The notes under the pieces are model-generated. The model saw only the letters and a program-made list of their open reading frames with translations. It searched no databases and was not told where the DNA came from. The translations under genes and the position numbers were made by a program. From contig JANWHF010000202.1 in NCBI GenBank assembly GCA_025450555.1, positions 1 to 17,224 on the forward strand: a stretch of 17,224 bases of DNA, given 5' to 3'. The stretch comes from Tepidisphaeraceae bacterium. GTDB lineage: Bacteria; Planctomycetota; Phycisphaerae; Tepidisphaerales; Tepidisphaeraceae. Shown here piece by piece: positions 5,396 through 15,250 of this stretch; within the stretch, counting starts at the first letter, position 1; each line of letters starts with the position of its first letter.

Positions 5396-7327
5396 ATGAC
5401 CCAGGCAACATTCATCGAAGACATTCACGCCTACCTCGACCGCCACCAGCGGAAAGAGCTTCTGCGCTTCCTGACCTGCGGCAGCGTGGACGACGGCAAA
5501 TCCACGCTCATTGGCCGGCTGCTTCACGACACGAAGATGATCTATGAAGATCAGCTTGCGGCCGTGAAGCGCGACTCGGCCAAGGTGGGCACGACGGGCG
5601 GTGAAATCGACCTGGCCCTTCTGACCGACGGCCTCAAAGCCGAGCGCGAGCAGGGCATCACCATCGATGTGGCCTATCGCTATTTCTCGACTGACAAGCG
5701 CAAATTCATCATCGCCGATACTCCCGGGCACGAGCAGTACACGCGCAACATGGCCACGGGCGCCAGCACCTGCCAGCTTGCGATTATCCTGATCGATGCC
5801 CGGCATGGCGTGGTCACGCAGACGCGCCGGCACAGCTTTATCGTCTCGCTGCTGGGCATCAAGCATGTCATCGTCGCCATCAACAAGATGGATCTTGTCG
5901 GCTACTCGCAGGAAGCCTTTGAGCGCATCAAGCAGGATTACACTGGCTTCGTTGCGAAGCTGGATGTCCCTGATGTGCAGTTCATCCCGATCTCCGCCCT
6001 CAAGGGCGACAACGTCGTCGAGAAGAGCAGCGCGATGACCTGGTATCAGGGGCCGCCGCTGCTGAATCATCTGGAGACGGTGCATATCGCCTCGGACCGG
6101 AACCTGGCGGACCTCCGATTTCCGGTGCAGTACGTGATTCGACCGAATCTCGATTTCCGCGGATTTGCCGGGACAATTGCCTCGGGAATTGTGCGGAAGG
6201 GCGATGAAATCCTGGTGCTGCCTTCGGGCAGGAAGAGCAAGGTCAAGTCGATTTCGACTTACGAAGGTGAACTGAGCGAAGCCTTCTCACCCATGGCGGT
6301 GACGCTCACGCTGCAAGACGAAATCGACGTGAGTCGCGGCGACATGCTCGTTCATCCGGCCAACGCGCCGCAGGTGGCGCATCAGGTCGAGGCAATGGTC
6401 GTCTGGATGAATGAGAAGCCATTCTCTCCCGGCAAGAGCTATTGGATTAAACAGACCAGCCGACTGGTTTCCGGAGAAATCGCGGAAGTTCGCTATGGCG
6501 TCGATGTCAACACGCTGGAGAAGCGGCCGATCACGCAGCTTGCGCTCAATGAAGTCGGGCACGTGTTGCTGAGCCTCAATCAGCCGATCGCGTTCGATCC
6601 TTATAAGGCCAATCCCGCGACCGGGGCATTCATTATCATCGATCGCCTGAGCAACAACACCGTCGGCGCGGGAATGATCCTCGAGCAGCAGGATCGCCGA
6701 CCGGCAGGGGATCATTGGGCCCAGGCGCCTGTCGCCAATCGCCTCCATGCTTCGCAAACGCAAATTAGCTCATCGCAGCGCGAAGCGCGATTTGGGCATA
6801 AGCCGTTCACGCTTCTGCTGACTGGACTCACCGGCTCGGGCAAAGCCGATCTGGCTTTTTCGCTGGAGCGCCGGCTCTTCCATGCGGGGCATGCGGTGAC
6901 AGTGCTGTATGGGCAGAACATGCGGCAGGGACTCTGCCGGGATCTTGGATTCACCGCCGACGACCGTTCGGAAAATCTTCGTCGCAGCGCCGAGGTGGCC
7001 AAGATCATCAATGACGCCGGCATGATTTGCATCGCTGCGTTTGTTGCGCCACATGATTCTGTTCGTCAGCGCGTTCGACAAACGATCGGAGCCGAGCGGT
7101 TCGTCGAAGTCTTCCTCAATGCGCCGCTGGAGTATTGCAAGCAACGCGATGTCACCGGAGCCTACGCGCTGGCCGAAGCCGGCAAGCTCACCAGCTTCCC
7201 CGGTGTTAGCGCCACCTTCGAGCCGCCCCCTGATCCTGATTTGGAATTGGCAACGGACCAGATTCCTCTGGATCAGCAGGTCGAAGCCACGCTGTCACGT
7301 CTGAAACAGCGTGGGCTCATTCCATAA
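5396..7327 (+). CDS. cysNC: CysN-CysC fusion: sulfate adenylyltransferase GTPase subunit with degenerate APS-kinase domain
   Basis: Residues 1 to about 430 are CysN, the GTPase that drives ATP sulfurylase. Its GTP motifs are intact: GSVDDGKST (29-37), DTPGHEQYTRNMATGAS (from 108) and NKMD (163-166). Beta-barrel domains follow (QYVIRPNLDFRGF). A linker leads to an APS-kinase-like domain at about 470-643, which would phosphorylate APS to PAPS. That domain is odd. The P-loop reads GLTGSGKAD, with Ala484 where Ser/Thr should bind Mg-ATP. The usual DGDN motif is YGQN (505-508). The FISP segment is FVAP. KGLY is TGAY. Length (643) and the end at KQRGLIP are normal, so it is not truncated. The GQNM form may be a lineage variant, but the P-loop loss suggests weak or no kinase activity. 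The ATG at 5396 lies 43 bases after cysD. CysN part certain; kinase activity doubtful. Confidence 0.95.
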   Translation: MTQATFIEDIHAYLDRHQRKELLRFLTCGSVDDGKSTLIGRLLHDTKMIYEDQLAAVKRDSAKVGTTGGEIDLALLTDGLKAEREQGITIDVAYRYFSTDKRKFIIADTPGHEQYTRNMATGASTCQLAIILIDARHGVVTQTRRHSFIVSLLGIKHVIVAINKMDLVGYSQEAFERIKQDYTGFVAKLDVPDVQFIPISALKGDNVVEKSSAMTWYQGPPLLNHLETVHIASDRNLADLRFPVQYVIRPNLDFRGFAGTIASGIVRKGDEILVLPSGRKSKVKSISTYEGELSEAFSPMAVTLTLQDEIDVSRGDMLVHPANAPQVAHQVEAMVVWMNEKPFSPGKSYWIKQTSRLVSGEIAEVRYGVDVNTLEKRPITQLALNEVGHVLLSLNQPIAFDPYKANPATGAFIIIDRLSNNTVGAGMILEQQDRRPAGDHWAQAPVANRLHASQTQISSSQREARFGHKPFTLLLTGLTGSGKADLAFSLERRLFHAGHAVTVLYGQNMRQGLCRDLGFTADDRSENLRRSAEVAKIINDAGMICIAAFVAPHDSVRQRVRQTIGAERFVEVFLNAPLEYCKQRDVTGAYALAEAGKLTSFPGVSATFEPPPDPDLELATDQIPLDQQVEATLSRLKQRGLIP

Positions 7328-7649
7328 TTGCTCCGCGCGCGGTCCGGCGCATGTATTGCAATTCACCCGAAAACGCATTCTGTGCGCCCGATTTTGCCTA
7401 GAAAATAGGCGAATGGTTCTTTATCGAAGAACGTTTGCCTACATGCTGCGCACAAATTTGGTTCGGCTGAGGGATGAGAAGACTTGCTGGGGAGCAAGGC
7501 ATTCAATTGTGGCGGCTTGCGTATGCAAGGCATTGCCGCCGCTAAGGTTAAGTGAGATTTGTTCGGCTCAGTCGGGTAAAGTTGTTATTGGTCTTCATGC
7601 GCTGTAACATAACGGACTTTCCATCGAAATCGGGTTTCGGGTTTTCTTA
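7328..7649. other. 322-base gap between cysNC and gltB with four successive hairpins
   Basis: No gene is supported here. Four short stem-loops follow each other: GCCTA/TAGGC (7396-7410), GTTCTT/AAGAAC (7416-7432), CTTGCT/AGCAAG with a GGGG loop (7483-7498), and a compound stem GGCGGC (7511-7516)/GCCGCC (7535-7540) enclosing TTGC/GCAA (7517-7528). A small stem, CGAAA/TTTCG (7625-7639), lies just before the gltB start. A candidate promoter is at 7582-7610. The gap may hold the end of the cys message, a structured leader of gltB, or a small RNA. The frame at 7311-7607 overlaps the end of cysNC and has no recognisable product. Confidence 0.5.
7582..7610 (+). promoter_or_regulatory. Candidate sigma70-type promoter for gltB
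   Basis: TTGTTA (7582-7587) and TAACAT (7605-7610) each match consensus at 4 of 6 positions and are separated by the ideal 17 bases. Transcription would start near 7617, about 33 bases before the gltB ATG. If this promoter is the real one, the four hairpins upstream are not part of the gltB message. Confidence 0.35.
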
Positions 7650-10600
7650 ATGAGTAAGCAGATGACTGGTCTACCTCCTGCCCAGGGTTTGTACGATCCG
7701 CGCAATGAACACGATGCATGTGGCGTTGGGTTTGTGTGCCACATTAAAGGACAGGCATCCCACGAAATCGTCTCGAACGCGCTCCTCATGCTGGAGCACA
7801 TGAATCATCGCGGCGCGTGTGGCTGCGAGGAGGACAGCGGCGACGGAGCCGGCATTCTGGTCCGAATCCCCGACGGCTTTCTGCGAGCCAAGTGTCGCGA
7901 CCTGGGCATCACGCTGCCTCCCTCGGGCAATTACGCGGCGGGAATGATTTTCCTGACTCAGGACGCCGTTGCCCGGCGCAAGTGTGAGCAGGTCTTCGAG
8001 CGCACCGTTCGCCAATATGGGATGGAAGTGCTCGGCTGGCGCGATGTGCCGGTCGATAACAAGCACGTCGGCCCAACGCCTCGTAGATCAGAGCCCAAGG
8101 TTCGTCAGGTTTTCATCGGAATGGGCTCGACGTTCTACAACCGCACCGAATTTGAGCGCCGGCTGTATATCGTCCGTCAGCGCGCCGAAAACGTTATCGA
8201 ATTTGAATCGCCGGAAATCTCAGCCGCGGCCCGCGAGGATTTTTACATCTGCTCCCTGTCGGCCAATCGCATGGTCTACAAGGGCATGCTCACCGCGACG
8301 CAGCTTCGCCAGTATTACCTGGACCTTCAGGAGCCGGCCTTCACCAGCGCGCTGGCGATGGTGCACAGCCGATTTTCGACCAATACGTTTCCATCCTGGC
8401 GGCTGGCGCATCCCTTCCGCTGCCTCGCTCATAATGGCGAGATCAACACCCTCCGCGGGAACCGTAACTGGATGCGCTCGCGCTATGGCTCGCTGCGATC
8501 CGACATCTTCGGCGATGAGCTCAACAAGCTTTATCCGGTTCTGACCGAGAGCGGCTCCGACTCAGCGACGCTCGACAACGCAATGGAATTCATGCATGCC
8601 GCGGGCCGCTCGCTTCCGCACACGGTGCTGATGCTGATCCCCGAAGCCTGGCAAAAGCATGAGCTGATGGACCCGGATCTGAAGGCCTTTTACGAGTACC
8701 ACGCCTGCCTGATGGAGCCGTGGGATGGCCCCGCTTCCATCGCGTTCACCAATGGCGATGTGATCGGGGCGGTGCTCGATCGCAATGGTCTGCGCCCCAG
8801 CCGGTATTACGTCACTAAAGATGATCTGGTCATCATGGCCAGCGAAGTGGGCGTGCTGCCGGTTGCGCCGGAGCGCGTGGTTCAGAAATGGCGACTCCAG
8901 CCGGGCAAGATCTTCTTCGTGGATATGAAGCAGGGTCGCATCGTCGATGATCGCGAAATCAAGGCGGAGCTGGTCGATAAGCGCCCCTGGCGGCGCTGGC
9001 TGGAAGAGAACCTCATCAGCCTCGATGACCTGCCGACGCCGACGACGGTTCATCAGCCCGATCATGAAACGCTGCTGGTTCGCCAGCATGCGTTTGGCTA
9101 CACGAACGAAGACATCAAGATCGTTCTGAGCCCGATGGCTATGAACGGCGTCGAAGGGCTTGGCTCGATGGGCGCTGATACGCCGATCGCCTGCCTGAGC
9201 GACAAGCCGCAACTGCTCTACAACTATTTCCGCCAGCTCTTCGCGCAGGTGACCAATCCGCCGCTGGATGCCAACTTTGAAGAGTTGGTGACGTCGCTGA
9301 TTACTTATTTGGGTCGAGAAGGCAACTTGCTGGATGAATCGCCGCGGGCGGCACATCTGGTCAAGCTTCGCCAGCCGATCTTAAGCAACATTGATCTGGC
9401 CAAACTCCGCGAGATTCGCGCGGGTGAGCTGCGCTCGACCACACTGCCCATGCTTTTCCGCGTAGCCGATGGTGAAGCCGGTTTGGAAAGGGCGATGGAT
9501 GAACTTTGCAAGGCTGCCGCCGATGCGGTGCGCGAAGGCGCTTCGATTTTGATTCTGTCGGATCGAGGCGTCGGACCGGATCTGGCTCCGATTCCCAGCC
9601 TGCTTGCGACGGCTGCCGTCCATCATCACTTAATTCGCGAAGGTACACGCACGCAATGCGGCCTGGTCGTTGAAACAGGTGAGGCCCGCGAAGCTCACCA
9701 TTTCTGCCTGCTCATCGGCTACGGCGCTGGTGCGATCAATCCGTATGTCGCGTTTGAAACGCTGGCCGACATGCAGATTTCTGGAATGCTGCCGAAGGAT
9801 CTGTCCTTCGACCAAGCCAAGAAGAATTACATCAAGGCAGCAAATAAGGCGATTATTAAAGTTGCATCGAAGATGGGGATCTCCACGGTGCAGAGCTACC
9901 GCGGGGCGCAGATTTTCGAAGCGATTGGCCTCAGCAAGGCCCTTGTCGAAAAGTATTTCACAGGAACTTCGTCACGGCTCAATGGAATCGGAGTCGATGT
10001 CGTCGCGCGCGAAAGCCTGCTGCGACATCGTCACGGCTTTCCGCCGGTGAAGGTCAACGGTGAAGTGCTCGAGAACGGCGGCTTCTACCAGTGGCGTCGC
10101 GACGGCGAATACCACATGTGGAACCCGGAAACCGTCGCCAAGCTGCAGCAGGCGGTGCGCATCACGGGGCTGCCGACCTTCCGCGAATACAGCAAGCTGG
10201 TGGATGATGAATCGCGCCATCGGTGCAACATTCGCGGCTTGCTGAATTTCAAGAAGTCTTCCAATTCAGTGCCACTCGATCAGGTCGAGCCGGCCAGCGA
10301 AATCGTCAAGCGCTTCGTAACCGGCGCGATGAGCTTTGGCTCGATCAGCAAGGAAGCTCACGAGAACCTTGCCATCGCGATGAACCGCATCGGCGGCAAG
10401 AGCAACACCGGTGAAGGTGGCGAAGATCCCAACCGATTCACCAAAGACGAGAACGGCGACCTTCGTCGCAGCGCGATCAAGCAGGTGGCCTCCGCCCGCT
10501 TCGGCGTGACCGTCGAGTACCTCGTCAACTGCGACGAGCTTCAGATCAAGATGGCGCAAGGCGCTAAGCCCGGCGAAGGCGGACAGCTTCCGGGCCACAA

Positions 10601-12230
10601 GGTGGATGAGTACATCGGCAAGGTGCGCCACTCGACACCGGGCGTCGGGCTGATTTCGCCGCCGCCGCATCATGACATTTATTCCATCGAGGATCTGGCG
10701 CAGCTCATCCACGATCTCAAGAACGTCAATCCCACCGCGCGAATCAGCGTGAAGCTGGTCAGCGAAGTGGGCGTTGGCACCGTCGCCGCGGGCGTCGCCA
10801 AGGCCAAGGCCGATCACATTCTGATTTCCGGTGACGGCGGCGGAACTGGCGCGAGTCCGCTGACCAGTATCAAGTATGCGGGCCTGCCCTGGGAACTAGG
10901 CATCGCCGAGACTCAACAGACGCTGGTGATGAACGACCTGCGCGGTCGAATCGTTCTGCAATGCGACGGCCAGCTTAAGACTGGTCGGGACGTTGTAATC
11001 GCTGCTCTCTTAGGTGCGGAGGAATTTGGCTTCTCCACCGCACCATTGATCGCCTCCGGCTGCATCATGATGCGCGTCTGCCATCTGAATACCTGCCCGG
11101 TCGGCATCGCCACGCAGGACCCCGAGCTTCGCCGAAAGTTCGCGGGCAAGCCCGAGCACGTGATCAACTTCATGTTCTTCGTGGCTGAAGAAGTTCGCCT
11201 GCTGATGGCCGAGCTGGGTTTCCGCAAGGTCGAAGAAATGGTCGGCCGATCCGATCTGCTGGAATTCCAGGATCTTTCAGATCATTGGAAGGCCAAGCAT
11301 CTGGATCTTTCGCCGATCCTCTATCAGCCGGCGGCGGCCAAGGGCGTGGCGATCCGCAACGTGCAGAAGCAGGATCATGGATTGGCCGAATCGCTGGATC
11401 ATCGCAAGCTCATCCCGCTGGCTGCGCCTGCGATCGAAAAAGGCGAAAAAGTCCAAGGCGAACTGGAGATTAAGAACACGAATCGTACCGCCGGCGCTAC
11501 CCTTTCGGGCGAGATTGCCAGGAAGTATGGCCAGAAGGGCTTGCCTGACGACACGATCACGCTGAAGTTCACCGGCTCGGCCGGTCAGAGCTTCGGCGCT
11601 TTCCTCGCCCATGGCGTCACGATGTTACTGGAGGGCGACGCCAACGATTACGTCGGCAAGGGCCTTTCGGGCGGCCGCATCGCGGTCTATCCGCCGCGAA
11701 ATGCCACTTTCAAAGCCGAGCAGAATATCATTGCCGGCAACGTCATCGGGTATGGCGCGATTGAAGGTGAGTTATACATCCGCGGCGTGGTCGGCGAACG
11801 CTTCTGCGTGCGAAATTCCGGCGCCAAGGCGGTCGTCGAAGGGTGCGGAGATCATGGTTGCGAATACATGACCGGCGGGCGAGTTGTCGTCATTGGACGG
11901 ACCGGTCGCAACTTCGCCGCCGGTATGAGCGGTGGCATCGCCTACGTCTACGATGATCTCGGGCAATTGCCCCAGCTTGTGAATCATGATCTGGTATCGC
12001 TGGAGCCGGTCGACCAGCCTCAGGAAATTCAGACGCTGCGATATCTCCTGGAGAATCATGCGAAATTCACCGGCAGCCCCGTCGCCCGGCAGATACTCGA
12101 TCACTGGGATGACGAGCTTCGCCGGTTCGTCCGCGTGATGCCTAATGACTATCGCCGTGTTCTCGAGCATCAGGCCGACATCGAAGCCCGCGCCGCCGCT
12201 CTGTCCAAGCGGCAGGGGGCGGCCGTTTAG
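7650..12230 (+). CDS. gltB: Glutamate synthase (NADPH-type) large subunit
   Basis: GltB makes glutamate from glutamine and 2-oxoglutarate in the cytoplasm, with electrons from GltD. The 1526 residues match the normal length. A short propeptide precedes Cys24 (EHDACGVGF), the N-terminal nucleophile of the class II glutaminase domain, which should be exposed by removal of residues 1-23. Glutaminase motifs HSRFSTNTFPSW and HNGEINTLRGNRNW follow. The FMN-binding synthase domain has GAMSFGSISKEAHE (from 892) and DHILISGDGGGTGASPL (from 1055). The 3Fe-4S cysteines are C1138, C1144 and C1149 (CIMMRVCHLNTCPVG), with the same spacing as in known GltB. The C-terminal GXGXG domain contains GMSGGIAYVYD (from 1425). 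The ATG at 7650 has no Shine-Dalgarno but gives the expected propeptide. A small gene and gltD follow on the same strand. Nothing suggests damage. Confidence 0.98.
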   Translation: MSKQMTGLPPAQGLYDPRNEHDACGVGFVCHIKGQASHEIVSNALLMLEHMNHRGACGCEEDSGDGAGILVRIPDGFLRAKCRDLGITLPPSGNYAAGMIFLTQDAVARRKCEQVFERTVRQYGMEVLGWRDVPVDNKHVGPTPRRSEPKVRQVFIGMGSTFYNRTEFERRLYIVRQRAENVIEFESPEISAAAREDFYICSLSANRMVYKGMLTATQLRQYYLDLQEPAFTSALAMVHSRFSTNTFPSWRLAHPFRCLAHNGEINTLRGNRNWMRSRYGSLRSDIFGDELNKLYPVLTESGSDSATLDNAMEFMHAAGRSLPHTVLMLIPEAWQKHELMDPDLKAFYEYHACLMEPWDGPASIAFTNGDVIGAVLDRNGLRPSRYYVTKDDLVIMASEVGVLPVAPERVVQKWRLQPGKIFFVDMKQGRIVDDREIKAELVDKRPWRRWLEENLISLDDLPTPTTVHQPDHETLLVRQHAFGYTNEDIKIVLSPMAMNGVEGLGSMGADTPIACLSDKPQLLYNYFRQLFAQVTNPPLDANFEELVTSLITYLGREGNLLDESPRAAHLVKLRQPILSNIDLAKLREIRAGELRSTTLPMLFRVADGEAGLERAMDELCKAAADAVREGASILILSDRGVGPDLAPIPSLLATAAVHHHLIREGTRTQCGLVVETGEAREAHHFCLLIGYGAGAINPYVAFETLADMQISGMLPKDLSFDQAKKNYIKAANKAIIKVASKMGISTVQSYRGAQIFEAIGLSKALVEKYFTGTSSRLNGIGVDVVARESLLRHRHGFPPVKVNGEVLENGGFYQWRRDGEYHMWNPETVAKLQQAVRITGLPTFREYSKLVDDESRHRCNIRGLLNFKKSSNSVPLDQVEPASEIVKRFVTGAMSFGSISKEAHENLAIAMNRIGGKSNTGEGGEDPNRFTKDENGDLRRSAIKQVASARFGVTVEYLVNCDELQIKMAQGAKPGEGGQLPGHKVDEYIGKVRHSTPGVGLISPPPHHDIYSIEDLAQLIHDLKNVNPTARISVKLVSEVGVGTVAAGVAKAKADHILISGDGGGTGASPLTSIKYAGLPWELGIAETQQTLVMNDLRGRIVLQCDGQLKTGRDVVIAALLGAEEFGFSTAPLIASGCIMMRVCHLNTCPVGIATQDPELRRKFAGKPEHVINFMFFVAEEVRLLMAELGFRKVEEMVGRSDLLEFQDLSDHWKAKHLDLSPILYQPAAAKGVAIRNVQKQDHGLAESLDHRKLIPLAAPAIEKGEKVQGELEIKNTNRTAGATLSGEIARKYGQKGLPDDTITLKFTGSAGQSFGAFLAHGVTMLLEGDANDYVGKGLSGGRIAVYPPRNATFKAEQNIIAGNVIGYGAIEGELYIRGVVGERFCVRNSGAKAVVEGCGDHGCEYMTGGRVVVIGRTGRNFAAGMSGGIAYVYDDLGQLPQLVNHDLVSLEPVDQPQEIQTLRYLLENHAKFTGSPVARQILDHWDDELRRFVRVMPNDYRRVLEHQADIEARAAALSKRQGAAV

Positions 12231-12237
12231 TGAAGAT

Positions 12238-12510
12238 ATGGAAAAACTGATAGACAGACTTGAAAATGTGCTGAAGCGCGTTTTTCGCGGTGCCACCACC
12301 GAGCTCGAAGTGGTGCGGCCGGGAGGAAAGATCGGTGGCTTCCTGATCTGGAGTGGGTTCGAAGGCGTGGAGCAGATCGATCGCCAGCGTGAACTCGCGC
12401 GCGTGATTCATGAGAAACTGCGGGTCGATGATCTGTCTCGGGTGACCACGATTCTTACGATGACGCCCGAGGAAACCGCGGCGATGAAAGAATCTGCGTC
12501 CGCTGAATAG
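12238..12510 (+). CDS. Small protein, possible BolA-like fold, between gltB and gltD
   Basis: The 90-residue product from the ATG at 12238 starts 7 bases after the gltB stop, so it is translated from the gltB message. The pattern resembles BolA-family (class II KH-like) proteins: an amphipathic N-terminal helix LIDRLENVLKRVF, a strand TELEVVRP, a strand GGFLIWSGFEGVEQIDRQRE, a helix LARVIHEKL and a final strand RVTTILTMTPEE. The BolA RHR signature is replaced by DRQRE, and the usual cysteine or histidine cluster ligands are not obvious, so this may be a divergent relative or only a similar topology. A longer in-frame start at 12145 would overlap gltB by 86 bases and is rejected. Position inside the glutamate synthase operon suggests a link to GltBD, perhaps through iron-sulfur cluster supply or redox sensing. 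That role is inference. Confidence 0.7.
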   Translation: MEKLIDRLENVLKRVFRGATTELEVVRPGGKIGGFLIWSGFEGVEQIDRQRELARVIHEKLRVDDLSRVTTILTMTPEETAAMKESASAE

Positions 12511-12601
12511 TCGTACAATATGCTAGTTTGAAACTGGTCCGCACACCAGAAAAAGTTGTTGATTCTCCGTTCGTCTTTTATCGAAGGCCTGAATAACGAT
12601 C
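12511..12601 (+). other. 91-base spacer before gltD with a small hairpin
   Basis: CTGGT (12534-12538) and ACCAG (12545-12549) form a 5-base stem around CCGCAC, followed by AAAAAG rather than a T tract. It is too weak for a terminator, so gltD is probably still on the gltB message. A separate gltD promoter is possible but no good -35/-10 pair is seen. Confidence 0.35.
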
Positions 12602-14071
<1,470 letters not shown>

Positions 14072-14108
14072 GTCCGAATTTGATGGCTTTGGAGTGCCCC
14101 CAAGAGGC

Positions 14109-14531
14109 ATGCCGCAATTCAAACTGCACTATCAAGCTCATTCGGGCAAAGCGGGACATGGCCACCTGCCGCTTTGCGAGCTGGCACTCATTGGGCCAAT
14201 CCGCCGAGTTCCAATCATTGCCGTTGTGGATAGTGGGGCAACCCACCCGATGTTTCCGGCTTCTGCCGCCATGGATGCGGGCATTGATTTGAGCCGCGCA
14301 CGTCCCATATCGGTCGATTTCGGTGGATCAACCACTGTGGGCAAACTTGTCCGGACCTACATAGAATTCCTAGGATTATCTGAGCGCCGCTTATGTCCGG
14401 ATGTCATATTCGTGGAAGAGGAAATGAAACTGGGATATGCGATGCTCGGCCGACGAGGCATATTTGCCCAGTTCGCTGAAATCGCTTTTGCCGAGAAGAT
14501 CAGCCCTGGCCGAATTATTTTTCGGTGGTGA
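14109..14531 (+). CDS. Retropepsin-like aspartic protease
   Basis: The 140-residue product looks like a single-domain, bacterial retropepsin-type aspartic protease, active as a dimer in known relatives. The catalytic motif is VVDSGATHPMFP, with Asp41-Ser42-Gly43-Ala44 matching the D-S/T-G-A signature. A flap-like segment, DFGGSTTVG (70-78), follows. The second structural motif, YAMLGRRGIFAQF (110-122), matches the hydrophobic-hydrophobic-G pattern before the C-terminal helix. No signal peptide or membrane anchor is seen, so it is probably cytoplasmic. The start is uncertain: ATG at 14109 or an in-frame GTG at 14094. The next gene begins 12 bases after the stop, so the two form a pair. The block appears AT-richer than gltD and the downstream genes, perhaps transferred DNA. 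Substrate unknown. Confidence 0.75.
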   Translation: MPQFKLHYQAHSGKAGHGHLPLCELALIGPIRRVPIIAVVDSGATHPMFPASAAMDAGIDLSRARPISVDFGGSTTVGKLVRTYIEFLGLSERRLCPDVIFVEEEMKLGYAMLGRRGIFAQFAEIAFAEKISPGRIIFRW

Positions 14532-14535
14532 AAGG
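14531..14535 (+). promoter_or_regulatory. Ribosome binding site fixing the start at 14544
   Basis: AAAGG lies 8 bases before the ATG at 14544 and overlaps the last base of the protease stop codon. It favours 14544 over the in-frame TTG at 14538 and points to translational coupling of the pair. Confidence 0.5.
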
Positions 14536-14543
14536 TTTTGGAA

Positions 14544-15170
14544 ATGCCAGCCACGACGATGCAGTTTAAGGAATTCATTGATCTTCTGCTTGTGCGCCTT
14601 TACGAATTGGATCGAGCCGAGGGGGGTGGTTTTTTTGATATCAACTCCATTGCGAGAGAGGTGAAAGACCCGGTCCCTTCAAACTGGTCGTTTGACGCTG
14701 CGAAGGTTTTAGAAACGCGAGGCCTGGCGCAATGCATTTATACTTTTGGCGGAGCGCAGGCGCAGCTCACAGGCGAAGGTCGCCTTTATGTCGAAGAGGA
14801 ACGTGGAACCACGCGGAAAATCCGTGAAGCCCCAGCAAATTACTTCAACGTAAATATTTCAGGGAATAACAACCAGATTGCGGCGGGTCACCATCATCAG
14901 GGGACCACGCAAACATTGACATTGGAACAGGAACGTGAGCCGGCCTTTCGTCTGCTGGACGAAGCCACGAAGGCCCTGCAAGACGACCAAACCTTGAATG
15001 GCGCCACGCGAGCGGAAGGACAAACTTATCTGGAACTGCTGCGGCTCCAGCTAAGGAAACAGGAGCCAGACAGGTCATTGGTTGCGGCGGTATTGGAACC
15101 CTTGAGCAAGATATCGTCGATTGCCGGCAATATCGCGACGCTTATCCGCCTTTTCAATGCCTGGCAATAG
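14544..15170 (+). CDS. Winged-helix protein with NISGNNN motif, unknown function
   Basis: The 208-residue protein has three parts. Residues 8-85 read as a winged-helix domain: helix FIDLLLVRLYEL, then FFDINSIAREV, a helix DAAKVLETRGLA and a wing ending LTGEGRLYVEEE. Residues 100-112 are FNVNISGNNNQIA, a short strand-turn motif seen in many uncharacterised bacterial multi-domain proteins, some of them in defence or stress loci; GHHHQ follows. Residues 127-208 are helical, with LLRLQLRKQEPDRSLVAAVLEPLSKI and a hydrophobic C-terminal stretch, IAGNIATLIRLF, that could be a membrane-contacting or oligomerising helix. It starts 12 bases after the protease stop with AAAGG 8 bases upstream, so it is coupled to that gene. 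It may be a regulator, a sensor, or the protease's substrate; no family name is recognised. Confidence 0.7.
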   Translation: MPATTMQFKEFIDLLLVRLYELDRAEGGGFFDINSIAREVKDPVPSNWSFDAAKVLETRGLAQCIYTFGGAQAQLTGEGRLYVEEERGTTRKIREAPANYFNVNISGNNNQIAAGHHHQGTTQTLTLEQEREPAFRLLDEATKALQDDQTLNGATRAEGQTYLELLRLQLRKQEPDRSLVAAVLEPLSKISSIAGNIATLIRLFNAWQ

Positions 15171-15250
15171 GCCGCTTGACATCGCTGATTGCAAGTGGTG
15201 CAGGAGCCTTGCCCGCAAGGATTTCTCGCGATCAATTTGATTTGCCCATC

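Noticed and set aside
7510..7526. Possible sigma54 promoter upstream of gltB (TGGC and ATGC)
   Set aside because: GG and GC are separated by 12 bases instead of the required 10.
7311..7607. Rightward 98-residue open frame after cysNC
   Set aside because: It begins inside cysNC, covers the hairpin-rich gap and has no recognisable content.
8562..9356. Leftward 264-residue open frame
   Set aside because: It is antisense to conserved gltB sequence.
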